Shown in pieces: positions 43,494 through 53,120 of a DNA stretch of 64,000 nucleotides; positions within the stretch are counted from its first letter, which is position 1, and each line of letters starts with the position of its first letter. The notes under the pieces were generated by a model, which was given only the letters and a program-made list of their open reading frames with translations, was not told where the DNA came from and ran no database searches. This DNA comes from Kocuria salsicia (lineage in GTDB: Bacteria; Actinomycetota; Actinomycetes; Actinomycetales; Micrococcaceae): assembly GCF_007681555.1 (NCBI RefSeq), contig NZ_VELE01000009.1:1-64000 (forward strand), given 5' to 3'. The translations under genes and the position numbers were made by a program.

Positions 43494-45296
43494 ATGAGCA
43501 CACCTCGCACGGACCTCTCGCAGACCCTCCCCCGCCTGGATGGCAGCAGCTACAGCGCGTACAAGCAGCTCAAGGGTTTGTGGCGGCTCGGGGAGGTGGA
43601 GCTCGTCCTGGACCGCGTGCAGTCGGACCCGTACGCCCCGCCGTCCCTCGCGCGCGTGCGGCTGCCCCTGCGCAGCACGGGGATCCCGAGTGGGCTGATC
43701 GCCTCGAAGGACCGACGCGTGGCGGCCGGGGACTTCCTCACCCGGCAGTTCTCCCGTGCCGCCCGTGAGCTGGGCCCGCGCGGTGGCAAGGACTCGGGCG
43801 GGATCTCCATCCAGAGCACTGGCCAGGAGATCCTCGAGCGCTCGTCCGTCCTGGTGCCGGACCCCGCGGCCACGGATGCGCACGTGGAGGTGCGCTGCGA
43901 GATCGCCCTGCCCGCCGCGGGCCGCCGCATCAGGGGCCATGCCGCGCACCGGCTGCTCACCGAGGTGCTGCCGGGCGTCGTCGAGCGCGCGCTGCGGTAC
44001 GAGAACCTGGACGCCCACGCCCTGCAGGCCCACGTGACCTCCCACCTGGACGCCCAGCACCTGCGGAAGCAGCTGCCGCAGCGTGGACTCGTGGCGTTCG
44101 TCGCGGACAGCGCCGTGCTGCCGCGCGCCTCGGGGCACCGGGACGAACCGCTGGCCCGGGGCGCCGTCCCGTTCGAGACGCCTCCGGAGCTGCGCGTGGA
44201 GCTCGAGCTCGAAGACGGGTCGACCGTGAGCGGCATGGGGATCCCCGAGGGCGTCACGGTGGTCGTGGGTGGCGGCTACCACGGCAAGTCCACGCTGCTG
44301 CAGGCCCTGGAGCGCGGGGTCTACAGCCACGTGCCTGGCGACGGCCGCGAACGCGTGGTCACCCTGCCGAGCGCCATGTCCGTGCGCGCGGAGGACGGCC
44401 GGGCCGTGAACCACACGGACGTCTCGCCGTTCATCAACAACCTGCCCACCGGCGCGGACACCCGCGACTTCAGCACGTCCAACGCCTCCGGCTCCACGTC
44501 CCAGGCGGCCGCCACTGTGGAGGCCGTCGAGGCACAGGCGGCGGTGCTCCTGCTGGACGAGGACACGTGCGCCACCAACCTCATGGTGCGGGACGAGCGG
44601 ATGAGGGCCATGGTTCCGGGCGAACGCGAGCCCATCACCCCGTTCGTGGACCGCGTGGGCGCCCTCTACACGGAGCGTGGGGTGTCTTCCATCCTGGTCA
44701 CGGGGGGCTCCGGGGCGTTCCTGGACGTCGCGGACCTGGTGGTGGCCATGGACGCCTACCGCGCCGTGGATGTCACCGACCGCGCCCGGCAGGTGGTGCG
44801 GGACTTCCCGCGCCCCGAGGACATTTGTCCTGCGGCATCCTTCGGGGAGATCCGCCCGCACGTTCCTGGCGGTGCCTCGGAAGCACCCGGCACGGTCCCG
44901 GCCGAACGCGGTGCCACCCCGTCCGGACCAGGTGCCGCGGGGCACGACGCCTCCCGGCCCGGTCCGCGCCATGGCGCCACCCAGCGGGGCGGCAGGGACA
45001 AACCCGCTCGCGCTCGCGGTCTCGACACCATCCAGTGGGGCCGCGAGGACGTGGACCTCTCCGCTCTGAGCCAGCTCGTGGACCCTTCGCAGACGGAAGC
45101 GATTGCGCGGCTTCTGGAGGAGGTCGAGCGCACGGCCGACGGCCGCACTCCTCTGACCGAGCTGGTGGACGCGGCACTGGAGCGGGTGGTGCGGGACGGA
45201 CTGGACGCCCTGGCCCACCACCGCGGCCACCCGGGCCATCTGGCCCTGCCCCGTGCGCAGGACGTGGTGGCGGCCTACCACCGGGTGCGCCGATGA
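43494..45296 (+). CDS. Predicted ABC-class ATPase (COG3044 type)
   Basis: A 600-residue P-loop ATPase of the ABC_ATPase family (PF09818), a stand-alone soluble class of unknown role. Features are an N-terminal domain starting LPRLDGSSYSAYKQLKG, Walker A GGGYHGKSTLLQAL at about residue 261, FINNLPTG, the ABC-like STSNASGSTSQAA, Walker B LLLDEDTCATNLMVRD and a sensor segment ILVTGGSG. A low-complexity Pro/Gly/Arg stretch at about 460-510 precedes a C-terminal helical region. The ATG at 43494 is the natural start because upstream frame lacks homology. Confidence 0.85.
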   Translation: MSTPRTDLSQTLPRLDGSSYSAYKQLKGLWRLGEVELVLDRVQSDPYAPPSLARVRLPLRSTGIPSGLIASKDRRVAAGDFLTRQFSRAARELGPRGGKDSGGISIQSTGQEILERSSVLVPDPAATDAHVEVRCEIALPAAGRRIRGHAAHRLLTEVLPGVVERALRYENLDAHALQAHVTSHLDAQHLRKQLPQRGLVAFVADSAVLPRASGHRDEPLARGAVPFETPPELRVELELEDGSTVSGMGIPEGVTVVVGGGYHGKSTLLQALERGVYSHVPGDGRERVVTLPSAMSVRAEDGRAVNHTDVSPFINNLPTGADTRDFSTSNASGSTSQAAATVEAVEAQAAVLLLDEDTCATNLMVRDERMRAMVPGEREPITPFVDRVGALYTERGVSSILVTGGSGAFLDVADLVVAMDAYRAVDVTDRARQVVRDFPRPEDICPAASFGEIRPHVPGGASEAPGTVPAERGATPSGPGAAGHDASRPGPRHGATQRGGRDKPARARGLDTIQWGREDVDLSALSQLVDPSQTEAIARLLEEVERTADGRTPLTELVDAALERVVRDGLDALAHHRGHPGHLALPRAQDVVAAYHRVRR

Positions 45297-45466
45297 GGGG
45301 CAGCGCGTGATCTCGGCAGCGGTGTGCGTCCCCTCGTACGGCTGCTCCCTCGGGGCAGAGGAGGGGCAGAAATCCGCGGCGGTGGAGCGCCGGCGGTGCA
45401 CAGGCCGAGACTCGCGGAGGAGAAGGGGAGGAGAGACGCGCAGGTGGGGAGCGACGTCGTCCGGGG

Positions 45467-47029
45467 TTAGTTATCCACCGCGCGGCGAATGTCCTCCAGC
45501 GAAGTCAGCTCGCCCGCGTTGATGCGTTCGCGCACCGACTCGTACTGCTCCTGGGAGGACGCGAACGGGATCTCTCGCCCCTGGGCGTCCAGCAGGCGGC
45601 CGTCCACGAACTGGTCGCCGTCCTGCAGTGCGCCGGCCTCGCGCGGGGAGAGCACCCGCAGCCCCACGGTGTTCATGCCCATGGCCTCGGTGGTGCGCCG
45701 GCTGCGGCCCACCTCGTTGAAGAAGAAGTTCAGGAGCAGCGCGGCCACGGCGGCGGACGAGATACCGGAGGAGAAGATGATGCCCACCCAGTCGGGGAAC
45801 GCGTCGTAGAAGGTGGGGACCACGATTGGGACCATGCCGAAGGACAGGGAGACGGCCACGATGATCAGGTTCATGCCGCCCCGGTAGTCCACGCGGGCCA
45901 GCGTGCGGATGCCCGAGGACATCACGGTGCCGAAGAGCACAAAGCCCGCACCGCCCATCACCGGCAGGGGGATGGCGGCGATGACCTGGCCGAGCACGGG
46001 CAGCATGCCCAGTAGCACCATGAACACGCCGCCCAGTGCCACCACGTAGCGGCTCTTGACCTTGGTGATCGCCACCAGCCCCACGTTCTGCACGAACGCC
46101 GTCTGCGTGAACGAGTTGAACACGGGTGCTACGGCGGAGGAGAGCATGTCCGCGCGCAGCCCGTCCGCGATGCGTGCGGAGTCGATCCGCGAGCCCGTGA
46201 TCTCGGACAGGGCCAGGATGTCAGCGGTGGTCTCCGCCATGTTCACCAGGATCACAATGCCCATGGCCACGATCGCCGCCATGTGGAACGTGGGCGCACC
46301 GAAGTGGAACGGCGAGGGCAGTGCGACCCACGGCCCCTGACCCACCTGCGAAAAGTCCGCCATCCCCGTGGCCCACGCGAGCACTGTGCCGGCCACGATG
46401 GCCACAAGGATGGCCAGACGCGAGAGCACGGCACCCCCGAACTTCGAGAGCAGCAGCACGGCGAGCAGGGTGAACCCGGCCAGGCCGATGTTGGCGAGGG
46501 AGCCGTAGTCCGGTGCGGCGGCGTCGTCGCCCATGGACCACCCGGCCGCCACCGGGACCAGGGTGACGCCGATGGTCGTGATGATGGAGCCCGTGACCAC
46601 GGGTGGGAAGAAGCGCAGCACGCGGGCGAAGAACGGTGCCACCAGGAAGCCGAACGCGGAGGCCACCATGATGGAGCCCATCACCGACTGCATCCCGCCA
46701 CCGGTGGCCAGCACGGAGAGCATCGTGGCGATGCCCGTGAAGGACACCCCCTGCACGAGCGGCAGCTGCGAACCCACCCGCGGCAGCCCCCACGACTGCA
46801 GGAACGTGGCGAAACCGCCCACGAACAGGGCGGCAGCCACCAGCAGGGCTGTGGTCGAGGCGTCGTACCCGGCGGCACTGGCCACCACGAGCGGAACAGC
46901 GATCAGCCCGCCGTACATCGTCAGGATGTGCTGCACCGCGTACGCCACCGTGCGCCCGGCCCCCAGCCGTTCGTCCTCCGGGCGGGCGACCCGCTCGCCG
47001 GGCAGGGTGGACGGTGCTGAACTGGCCAT
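45467..47029 (-). CDS. NCS2-family nucleobase permease (xanthine/uracil type)
   Basis: A 520-residue nucleobase:cation symporter-2 protein with about 12-14 helices. The N-terminus has the family QHILTMYGGLIAVPLVV. A QSWGLPRVGSQLPLVQGVSF segment and an NMAETTADILALSEI-type substrate-site loop (VNMAETTADILALSE) are visible. The divergent phosphoribosyltransferase gene 156 bases away suggests xanthine or hypoxanthine salvage. A C-terminal cytoplasmic tail of about 70 residues follows the last helix. Confidence 0.88.
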   Translation of the reverse strand: MASSAPSTLPGERVARPEDERLGAGRTVAYAVQHILTMYGGLIAVPLVVASAAGYDASTTALLVAAALFVGGFATFLQSWGLPRVGSQLPLVQGVSFTGIATMLSVLATGGGMQSVMGSIMVASAFGFLVAPFFARVLRFFPPVVTGSIITTIGVTLVPVAAGWSMGDDAAAPDYGSLANIGLAGFTLLAVLLLSKFGGAVLSRLAILVAIVAGTVLAWATGMADFSQVGQGPWVALPSPFHFGAPTFHMAAIVAMGIVILVNMAETTADILALSEITGSRIDSARIADGLRADMLSSAVAPVFNSFTQTAFVQNVGLVAITKVKSRYVVALGGVFMVLLGMLPVLGQVIAAIPLPVMGGAGFVLFGTVMSSGIRTLARVDYRGGMNLIIVAVSLSFGMVPIVVPTFYDAFPDWVGIIFSSGISSAAVAALLLNFFFNEVGRSRRTTEAMGMNTVGLRVLSPREAGALQDGDQFVDGRLLDAQGREIPFASSQEQYESVRERINAGELTSLEDIRRAVDN

Positions 47030-47185
47030 GGGGATCCTCGATCAGGAAGGGCAGGAGGGGACAGGGAAAGTGTAGGCGCGGTGGGACCGGGTTCCGATCT
47101 GGGGCAGGGAGGGCAGAGCGACCGGGCGGCACCGTGGGCCGGACGGCTGCACGTGCGTGCCGTGAAAACCGACTAACCTACGGGA

Positions 47186-47689
47186 ATGGCCTTTCACGCG
47201 GACTCCACCGAACTGGACAACAAGGAAATCCTGACCTGGGAGGGGTTCGGCGCCGCCAGCCGTGAACTCGCCCAGCAGATCGTGGACTCGGAATTTGTGC
47301 CGGACATCATCATCGCGGTGGCGCGCGGTGGTCTGCTGCCCGCCGGGGCGCTGTCCTACGCAATGGGCGTGAAGCTCTCGGACGCCGTGAACGTCGAGTT
47401 CTACACGGACGTCCACGAGACCCTTCCGGACCCGGTGCTGCTCGCCCCCATGCTGGACACGGACTCCATCAGCGACAAGAAGGTCCTGGTCGTGGACGAC
47501 GTCGTGGACTCCGGACGCACCCTTTCCCTCGTCCTGGAGCTGCTGCGCGGCTATGGCGCCGAGTGCCGCTCCGCCGTGGTCTACGAGAAGCCCCGCTCGG
47601 AGGTCCGTCCAGACTTCTCCTGGAAGTCCACGGACGAGTGGATTGTCTTCCCGTGGTCCGCGCAGGAGCCGGTGGCCAAGCAGGGCTGA
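47186..47689 (+). CDS. Purine-type phosphoribosyltransferase
   Basis: A 167-residue PRTase. The PRPP-binding motif is VLVVDDVVDSGRTLSLV, and the loop IIIAVARGGLLPAGAL is the N-terminal PRPP-contact region. The Asp in the WIVFPW C-terminal region fits Gpt/xanthine-type enzymes. It converts a free base plus PRPP to a nucleotide; the divergent NCS2 permease supports xanthine/hypoxanthine. TAACCT at 47174-47179 ends 6 bases before the ATG and no Shine-Dalgarno is present, so the mRNA should be leaderless. Confidence 0.85.
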   Translation: MAFHADSTELDNKEILTWEGFGAASRELAQQIVDSEFVPDIIIAVARGGLLPAGALSYAMGVKLSDAVNVEFYTDVHETLPDPVLLAPMLDTDSISDKKVLVVDDVVDSGRTLSLVLELLRGYGAECRSAVVYEKPRSEVRPDFSWKSTDEWIVFPWSAQEPVAKQG

Positions 47690-47727
47690 TCCGCCCGTCG
47701 ACGCCGCCCCGCGCGCTGCAGAAGCTC

Positions 47728-47765
47728 AGCAGGTGCCGTCTACCGAACAGCAGATGGCACCTGCT
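47728..47765. terminator. Hairpin between the PRTase gene and ackA
   Basis: AGCAGGTGCC / GGCACCTGCT are perfect 10-base arms with an 18-base loop, between convergent genes. A short TTA follows. Probable bidirectional terminator. Confidence 0.6.
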
Positions 47766-47821
47766 CCGTTAAAGCACGCGATTGCGGGGGGCGGGGCGTG
47801 GGGGTGCTGGTGCGTGAGGTG

Positions 47822-49054
47822 CTACTTCTTGACCCGCTCCCACACCAGCCCGGCCGTGGCCTCCGCAATGGCCCGCTCCTCGTCCGTGGTCACCACGAGG
47901 ACCTCGATTGCGGAGGTCTCCGTACTGATGCGGGCCACGTCCCCCCGGGGGGCTCCGTTGAGCGTGGGGTCCAGGGTGATCCCGAGCGCGCCCAGCTGGT
48001 CGCACACCAGGGCGCGGAACTCGGGGGAGTTCTCGCCGATGCCCGCGGTGAAGATCAGCGCGTGGGCTCCACCGACTGCCACGTGGTAGCCGCCGATGTA
48101 CTTCGCCAGGCGGTAGGCGGCCATGTCCAGCGCGATCTGCGCCCGCCGGTCCCCGGAGCCGGCCCGCTGCGCCACGGCCCGCATGTCCGAGTTCCCGCAG
48201 ACGCCCTGCAGACCGGACTCGTTGTTGAGGATCCGGTTCATGTCCTGGGCGCTCATCCCGGGGTTGCGCTCCAGCATGGCGGTGACCACGGAGGGGTCCA
48301 GGTCCCCGCTGCGGGTGCCCATGACCAGTCCGGCCAGGGGGGTGTAGCCCATGGAGGTGTCGTAGGAGCGGCCCTCGCGGATGGCGGTGGCCGAGGCGCC
48401 GTTGCCCAGGTGGGCCACCACGGCGTTGAACTGCTCCCGCGGGATGCCCAGGAACTCGCAGGCCTTGCCGGTCACGTAGTCGTGCGAGGTGCCGTGGAAC
48501 CCGTAGCGGCGCATCCCGTCCATCTCGTACCACTGCTCGGGAATGGCGTAGCGCCAGGCCTTCTCGGGCATCGTGCGGTGGAAGGCGGTGTCGAACACGC
48601 ACACCTGCGGCATGCCCGGATACGTCTTCTGGATGGCACGCAGCCCGAGGGCGTGCGCGGGGTTGTGCAACGGGGCGAGCGGTGCGAGGCGCTCGATCGC
48701 GCGGATGATCTCGTTGTTGACCAGCACGGGCGCGGAGAAGCGCTCGCCGCCGTGGACCACGCGGTGCCCCGCGGCGTCAATGGTGCGCCCGCCGAGCTCC
48801 TCGTCCAGGCGACGCGAGAGGATCTGCAGGGCCTGGGTGTGGTCCTTGACGTCCGAGGTGCCGATGTTCTCGATGAGCCCCTTGGTGATCACCTCACCGC
48901 CTGCCATGCCCGCGGTGGCCGTGGCGAGGGGGACGTTCTCGTTGATCGCGGGCATGGAGGAGGTGTACACGCTGGGCTCGGAGCCCTCCGGCGTGACCTC
49001 CCGCACCTGGTACTTGATGGACGAGGAACCGCAGTTGACGACGAGCACGAGCAT
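47822..49054 (-). CDS. ackA: Acetate kinase
   Basis: A 410-residue ASKHA-fold kinase converting acetyl phosphate and ADP to acetate and ATP. Markers are VLVVNCGSSSIKY at the start, HRVVHGG, VFDTAFHRTMPE, RYGFHGTSH, HLGNGASATAI, and GVCGNSDMR. The frame is open upstream, but ATG 49054 with GGAGGATCTC before it starts the conserved domain. It pairs functionally with pta upstream on the same strand; the 431-base gap between them contains a decayed antisense SDR fragment, so ackA may have its own promoter. Confidence 0.95.
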   Translation of the reverse strand: MLVLVVNCGSSSIKYQVREVTPEGSEPSVYTSSMPAINENVPLATATAGMAGGEVITKGLIENIGTSDVKDHTQALQILSRRLDEELGGRTIDAAGHRVVHGGERFSAPVLVNNEIIRAIERLAPLAPLHNPAHALGLRAIQKTYPGMPQVCVFDTAFHRTMPEKAWRYAIPEQWYEMDGMRRYGFHGTSHDYVTGKACEFLGIPREQFNAVVAHLGNGASATAIREGRSYDTSMGYTPLAGLVMGTRSGDLDPSVVTAMLERNPGMSAQDMNRILNNESGLQGVCGNSDMRAVAQRAGSGDRRAQIALDMAAYRLAKYIGGYHVAVGGAHALIFTAGIGENSPEFRALVCDQLGALGITLDPTLNGAPRGDVARISTETSAIEVLVVTTDEERAIAEATAGLVWERVKK

Positions 49055-49134
49055 GACGAGATCCTCCGGGATCGGCGGGCGGGCGAACACCTCCGATTTT
49101 CTCACGGCCCCCCGCTGGGTCCGCCGCGAGTCGG

Positions 49135-49331
49135 CCACGCCGCAGTGGGCCGGGCAGGGGATACGGCTCAACGCCGTGGTGCCGGGGGTGGTGACCGGCC
49201 CCGTGCTGCTGTGGCTCGCGAACCCCGCGAACGCCCACACCACGGGCCAGACCATCGTCTGCGACGGCGGCGCGGACATGGTGCTGCGCGGTGACGACGT
49301 CTGGGCCTGGAACGACACGATCCGGGACTGA
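49135..49331 (+). pseudogene. C-terminal remnant of a short-chain dehydrogenase
   Basis: The frame reads AGQGIRLNAVVPGVVTGP, then directly VLLWLANPANAHTTGQTIVCDGGAD and VLRGDDVWAWN to a stop. In SDR enzymes these two blocks are separated by about 30 residues, so there is an internal deletion. The Rossmann N-terminus and catalytic Ser/Tyr-Lys region are missing. The VLRGDDVW tail recalls 3-alpha-hydroxysteroid-dehydrogenase-like SDRs. It lies antisense in the pta-ackA gap. Confidence 0.75.
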
Positions 49332-49345
49332 CCCGCCCGGGCAAC

Positions 49346-49378
49346 GCCGTCGTCCCGTGGGGCCCCGCGGACGACGGC
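49346..49378. terminator. Hairpin in the pta-ackA gap
   Basis: GCCGTCGTCC / GGACGACGGC, perfect 10-base arms around a 13-base GC-rich loop, lies 15 bases after the SDR-remnant stop and about 110 bases after the pta stop on the other strand. It may end pta transcription or be left from the SDR gene. Confidence 0.5.
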
Positions 49379-49485
49379 GCTCGCGGCCTTCCCGGCGCAG
49401 CCCACCGGCGTGCCCCCGGACGCGACACGCGTTGGCGTGACCCCGCCAGTACGACTCCCGGCGCGGCGGGCTCAGCCCCGCGGGC

Positions 49486-51579
49486 TCACAGCGTCTGCGC
49501 CTGGATCGCGGTGATGGCCACCGTGTTGACGATGTCGTCCACGGTGCAGCCGCGGGAGAGGTCGTTCACGGGCTTGCGCAGTCCCTGCAGCACGGGGCCC
49601 ACGGCCACCGCGCCCGCGGACTGCTGCACGGCCTTGTAGGTGTTGTTGCCGGTGTTCAGGTCCGGGAACACGAACACGGTGGCCTGCCCCGCGACGTGCG
49701 AGCCCGGCAGCTTGGACCTGGCTATCGAGGCGTCCACGGCAGCGTCGTACTGGATGGGGCCCTCCACCTCGAAGTCCGGGTTCGCGGCGCGCACGAGCTC
49801 GGTGGCCGCGCGCACCCGCTCCACGTCCTCGCCGGAGCCGGAACCGCCGGTGGAGTAGGAGAGCATGGCCACGCGGGGGTCCACGCCGAACTCGCGGGCG
49901 GTCTGCGCGGAGGCCAGGGCGATGTCCGCGAGCTGCCGCTCGTCCGGGTTCGGGTTTACAGCGCAGTCGCCGTAGACGAGCACGCGGTCTGCGAGCAGCA
50001 TGAAGAACACCGAGGAGACGATGTTCACGCCCTCCCGGGTCTTCACAAACTCGAGGGCCGGGCGGATGGTGTTCGCGGTGGTGTGTGCGGCGCCGGAGAC
50101 CATGCCGTCCACGTCCCCCATCTGGACCATCATGGTGCCGAAGTAGGAGCCGTCCATCATGCGCTCGAGCGCCTGCCCCGTGCTCACGCCCTTGTGGGAG
50201 CGCAGCCGCACGTACTCGTCCGCGTACTTCTCGCGCAGGGCGTCGTCGTGCTGGAAGTCCACGAGGTCCAGGCCGTCGGCGTCGAAGTCGAGCTCGATGC
50301 CCTCGGACTGCGCGAGCGATCGGACCGTCTCGGGATCGCCCAGCACGGTGAGGTCGCAGAAGTTGCGCCGGTGGATGAGCTCCGCGGCGCGCAGGATGCG
50401 GGGGTCGTCGCCCTCGGGCAGCACGATCCGCTTGCGGTCCGCCCGCGCGGACTCCACGAGCTCGTGCAGGAACCGCAGGGGGGTGCGCCGCACGGGCCGC
50501 GGCAGGGTGAGCCGCCCCGAGAGCTCGTCGCTGTCCACGTGCTCCGCCCACGCGCCGCGCGCGGCGGCGATCTTGCGGGAGTGCGCGCCGGCCAGGGTGC
50601 CGCGCGTGCCGGCCACGGCCTGCGCGGTGGTGAAGGTGTCCCGCTCGGTGGTCAGCACGGGGAACGGAGCCGCGCCCAGCAGCGAGCCCACCGCGCCGGC
50701 GGGCCGGAAGCCTCCGGTCAGCAGCATCCCGGCGGGCACCGGCAGCGTGGGCGCCAACGACGACGCCAGGGTTGCCGAGACCACGTCCGTCCGGTCCCCG
50801 GGGGTGATCACCAGGTCCCCGTCCGCAATCTGGTCCAGGAAGTTCCCGGCGGTCATCGCGGCCACCTTCACGGCCTTGATGTCGCGGTCCAGGGGCGTGG
50901 AGTTGAAGTCCGTGCCGTAGCCCTGGGCATCCACGAGCTCGGCGACGGTGGGGTTCGAGATCGCGGGGATCTCCGGGATCACGTACGCGGGGAGGTTGTG
51001 GTTGCCGGGCTTGGCCTCCCGGCGGATCTGCTCCGCCTGCTCCGGGTCCGCGCGGTTGACGATCACGGCGTAGATGTCGCACCCGGCCTGGCGCAGCTCG
51101 GTGCGGGTCACGTCGATCGCGTTGAGCACGTCCTTCACACGCCCGGACTCGTGGGCTCCGATCACCGCGGCCACGGAGCAGCCCATGTTGTTGGCCAGGC
51201 GGGCGTTGAGGTCGAACTCGGCGGTGACAGCGTTGTGGGCCAGCAGGTCGGTGCCGTCCACGACGATCACATCGCACTCCAGCGCCATCTCGGAGTACAC
51301 GGCCATGGCGGCGGAGTCGAGGTCGTCGTGCTCACCGGAGGCGAGGATCTCGCGGCAGCGCTCCAGAGACACCGCGCCCCGGCACCGGGAGTCCGGGAGG
51401 TCGAAGGTGCGCTTCATGAGCTGCAGGACGGAGTCGTCTTCCGGTGCCGCGCCGTCGAAGACCGGACGAAAGAAACCCAGGGCGTCCGTGCGCTTGAACA
51501 TGGTGTCCGCGAGGCCCAGTGCCACCAGCGTCTTGCCGCTCCGCGGTGTCATGGCGGAAATGTAGATGCCCTGCGTCAT
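49486..51579 (-). CDS. pta: Phosphate acetyltransferase (long, BioD-DRTGG-PTA form)
   Basis: A 697-residue enzyme interconverting acetyl-CoA and acetyl phosphate. The N-terminal P-loop/BioD-like domain has TPRSGKTLVALG. A DRTGG domain lies in the middle (ITPGDRTDVV). The catalytic PTA/PTB domain begins near residue 370: RIVLPEGDDPRI, GDVDGMVSGAAHTTANTIRPAL and VFVFPDLNTGNNTYKAVQ. The full length matches the class II Pta. ATG 51579 has GAGGGAGCACGTTCC upstream. Operates with AckA encoded downstream. Confidence 0.95.
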   Translation of the reverse strand: MTQGIYISAMTPRSGKTLVALGLADTMFKRTDALGFFRPVFDGAAPEDDSVLQLMKRTFDLPDSRCRGAVSLERCREILASGEHDDLDSAAMAVYSEMALECDVIVVDGTDLLAHNAVTAEFDLNARLANNMGCSVAAVIGAHESGRVKDVLNAIDVTRTELRQAGCDIYAVIVNRADPEQAEQIRREAKPGNHNLPAYVIPEIPAISNPTVAELVDAQGYGTDFNSTPLDRDIKAVKVAAMTAGNFLDQIADGDLVITPGDRTDVVSATLASSLAPTLPVPAGMLLTGGFRPAGAVGSLLGAAPFPVLTTERDTFTTAQAVAGTRGTLAGAHSRKIAAARGAWAEHVDSDELSGRLTLPRPVRRTPLRFLHELVESARADRKRIVLPEGDDPRILRAAELIHRRNFCDLTVLGDPETVRSLAQSEGIELDFDADGLDLVDFQHDDALREKYADEYVRLRSHKGVSTGQALERMMDGSYFGTMMVQMGDVDGMVSGAAHTTANTIRPALEFVKTREGVNIVSSVFFMLLADRVLVYGDCAVNPNPDERQLADIALASAQTAREFGVDPRVAMLSYSTGGSGSGEDVERVRAATELVRAANPDFEVEGPIQYDAAVDASIARSKLPGSHVAGQATVFVFPDLNTGNNTYKAVQQSAGAVAVGPVLQGLRKPVNDLSRGCTVDDIVNTVAITAIQAQTL

Positions 51580-51675
51580 GGAACGTGCTCCCTCGCGATC
51601 GGTCGGCTGTGCCTCCAGTCTATGGACCGGGGTGGGGGGGTCGCGCCCGCGCAGTGCCGGTGCCACACTGGTTAC

Positions 51676-52134
51676 ATGCTGGTTGCCTTCTCAGTCTCCC
51701 CGAGCGGTGGGGACAATCCCGATGCCTCCGTCCACGACGCCGTCGCCGCGGCCGTCCACGTGGTGCGCGAGTCGGGACTGCCCAACCGCACCGACTCCAT
51801 GTTCACCACCATCGAGGGTGAGTGGGACGAGTGCATGGCGGTGGTCAAGGAGGCCACCGCCGCCGTGGCCGAGTACGGCCCGCGCGTCTCGCTCGTGCTC
51901 AAGGCGGACATCCGCCCCGGCCACACCGGTGAGCTCACGGGCAAGCTCGAGCGCCTGGAGTCCGCGCTGCACAGCCACGAACTTGGCCGCTCGAAGGAGC
52001 GCCGAGGGATCACCGCAGGGGGTTTCGACGGCGCCGCCGGGCAGGATTCCGACGGCCAGGATTCGGCGGCTCGACGCACTGCAGGCAAGCACGCCGCCGA
52101 GCGGAACGAACCGTCCGCGGACGGCCGGCAGTGA
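51676..52134 (+). CDS. Thiamine-binding protein (MTH1187/YkoF-like)
   Basis: A 152-residue protein whose first about 100 residues match the MTH1187/UPF0045 thiamine-binding fold (MLVAFSVSPSG..., MFTTIEGEWDECMAVVKEA, VSLVLKADIRPGH). Members bind thiamine or related molecules; the biological role is unclear. A charged, Ala/Gly/Asp-rich tail of about 45 residues is unusual for the family. The next gene starts 17 bases after the stop on the same strand and is probably co-transcribed. Confidence 0.75.
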   Translation: MLVAFSVSPSGGDNPDASVHDAVAAAVHVVRESGLPNRTDSMFTTIEGEWDECMAVVKEATAAVAEYGPRVSLVLKADIRPGHTGELTGKLERLESALHSHELGRSKERRGITAGGFDGAAGQDSDGQDSAARRTAGKHAAERNEPSADGRQ

Positions 52135-52150
52135 CCCCTCGCCGCGCTCT

Positions 52151-53095
52151 GTGAGCAGGAAGGGCCAGAAGAAGAACCGGAAGCAGGCTGCTGAACCCGC
52201 GCGGGTGACGTCGTCGGACGCCCCCGGTCTCGTGGAGCGCACCTGGGTCACGGACACCGGCACTGTGGAGCTGCAGCAGGACACGTACGTGCCTGGCGCG
52301 TGGGTGCTGCGCGTGAACGGGGTGCCGTCCTCGCACATCGTTCCGGACCACCCGGAGCAGCTGGAGTTCGAGTACATGCGCTGGTTCTCCGCGGTGGCCG
52401 AGGAGCACGTCTCTTCCCGCCTGGATCCCACCGCGCTACGCGTGCTGCACCTGGGCGGTGGCGCGTGCTCGATGGCCCGCTACCTCGCGTGGCGCTACCC
52501 GCAGGCGCGGCAGGTGGTCGTGGAGCTCGACGCCGCCCTCGCCCGCCTGGTGCGCGAGTGGCTGGACCTGCCCCGCGCGCCCCTGCTGCGGATCCGGGCG
52601 GGGGAGGCCCGCGCGGTGACCGAGTCCCTCTCTGAGGGGTCACGGGACCTGGTGATCCGCGATGTCTTCGCCGGTGAGCAGACGCCTGGGCACCTGCGCA
52701 CACTGGAGTTCGCGCACCACGTGGACCGGGTGATGGCCCCGGCCGGTCTCTACCTGCTCAACGTGGGGGACACCCGCAACCTCAAGGGGACGCGCGCGGA
52801 GATCGCGGCGCTGCTGGAGGTCTTCGAGCACGTGGCCGCCGTGGCGGACGCCGCGATGCTCAAGGGCCGCCGCTACGGCAACGTGGTGCTCGCCGCTTCC
52901 CACGCACCGCTGCCGCAGGCCGGTTCCGCCGACGCCGCCGCGCTGGCCCGCGAGCTGCTCGTCGGTTCCCTGCCGGCCCAGTACAAGGACACCGCGTGGT
53001 GCCGCGAACTGGCCGCCGGCACCCAGCCGTGGCACGACAAGCCGGCGGACCCGGTGCCCGAGGGGCCGGTGGCGGGCGGGGACGACGCCGCGTAG
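52151..53095 (+). CDS. Spermidine-synthase-fold methyltransferase-like protein
   Basis: A 314-residue protein of the polyamine aminopropyltransferase/spermidine synthase superfamily. The SAM-like cofactor motif is VLHLGGGACSMARYLA, with the acidic strand VVVELD and GEARAV further on. After the GTG start a basic KGQKKNRKQ leader precedes the domain. The Asp pair needed for aminopropyl transfer is not clearly conserved (DLVIRDVF is present), so it could instead be a methyltransferase. Such stand-alone genes are common in actinobacteria; function unverified. The C-terminal tail is acidic/Pro-rich. Confidence 0.7.
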   Translation: MSRKGQKKNRKQAAEPARVTSSDAPGLVERTWVTDTGTVELQQDTYVPGAWVLRVNGVPSSHIVPDHPEQLEFEYMRWFSAVAEEHVSSRLDPTALRVLHLGGGACSMARYLAWRYPQARQVVVELDAALARLVREWLDLPRAPLLRIRAGEARAVTESLSEGSRDLVIRDVFAGEQTPGHLRTLEFAHHVDRVMAPAGLYLLNVGDTRNLKGTRAEIAALLEVFEHVAAVADAAMLKGRRYGNVVLAASHAPLPQAGSADAAALARELLVGSLPAQYKDTAWCRELAAGTQPWHDKPADPVPEGPVAGGDDAA

Positions 53096-53120
53096 CGCCG
53101 TCGTCGTCAGGGAACGGGCG

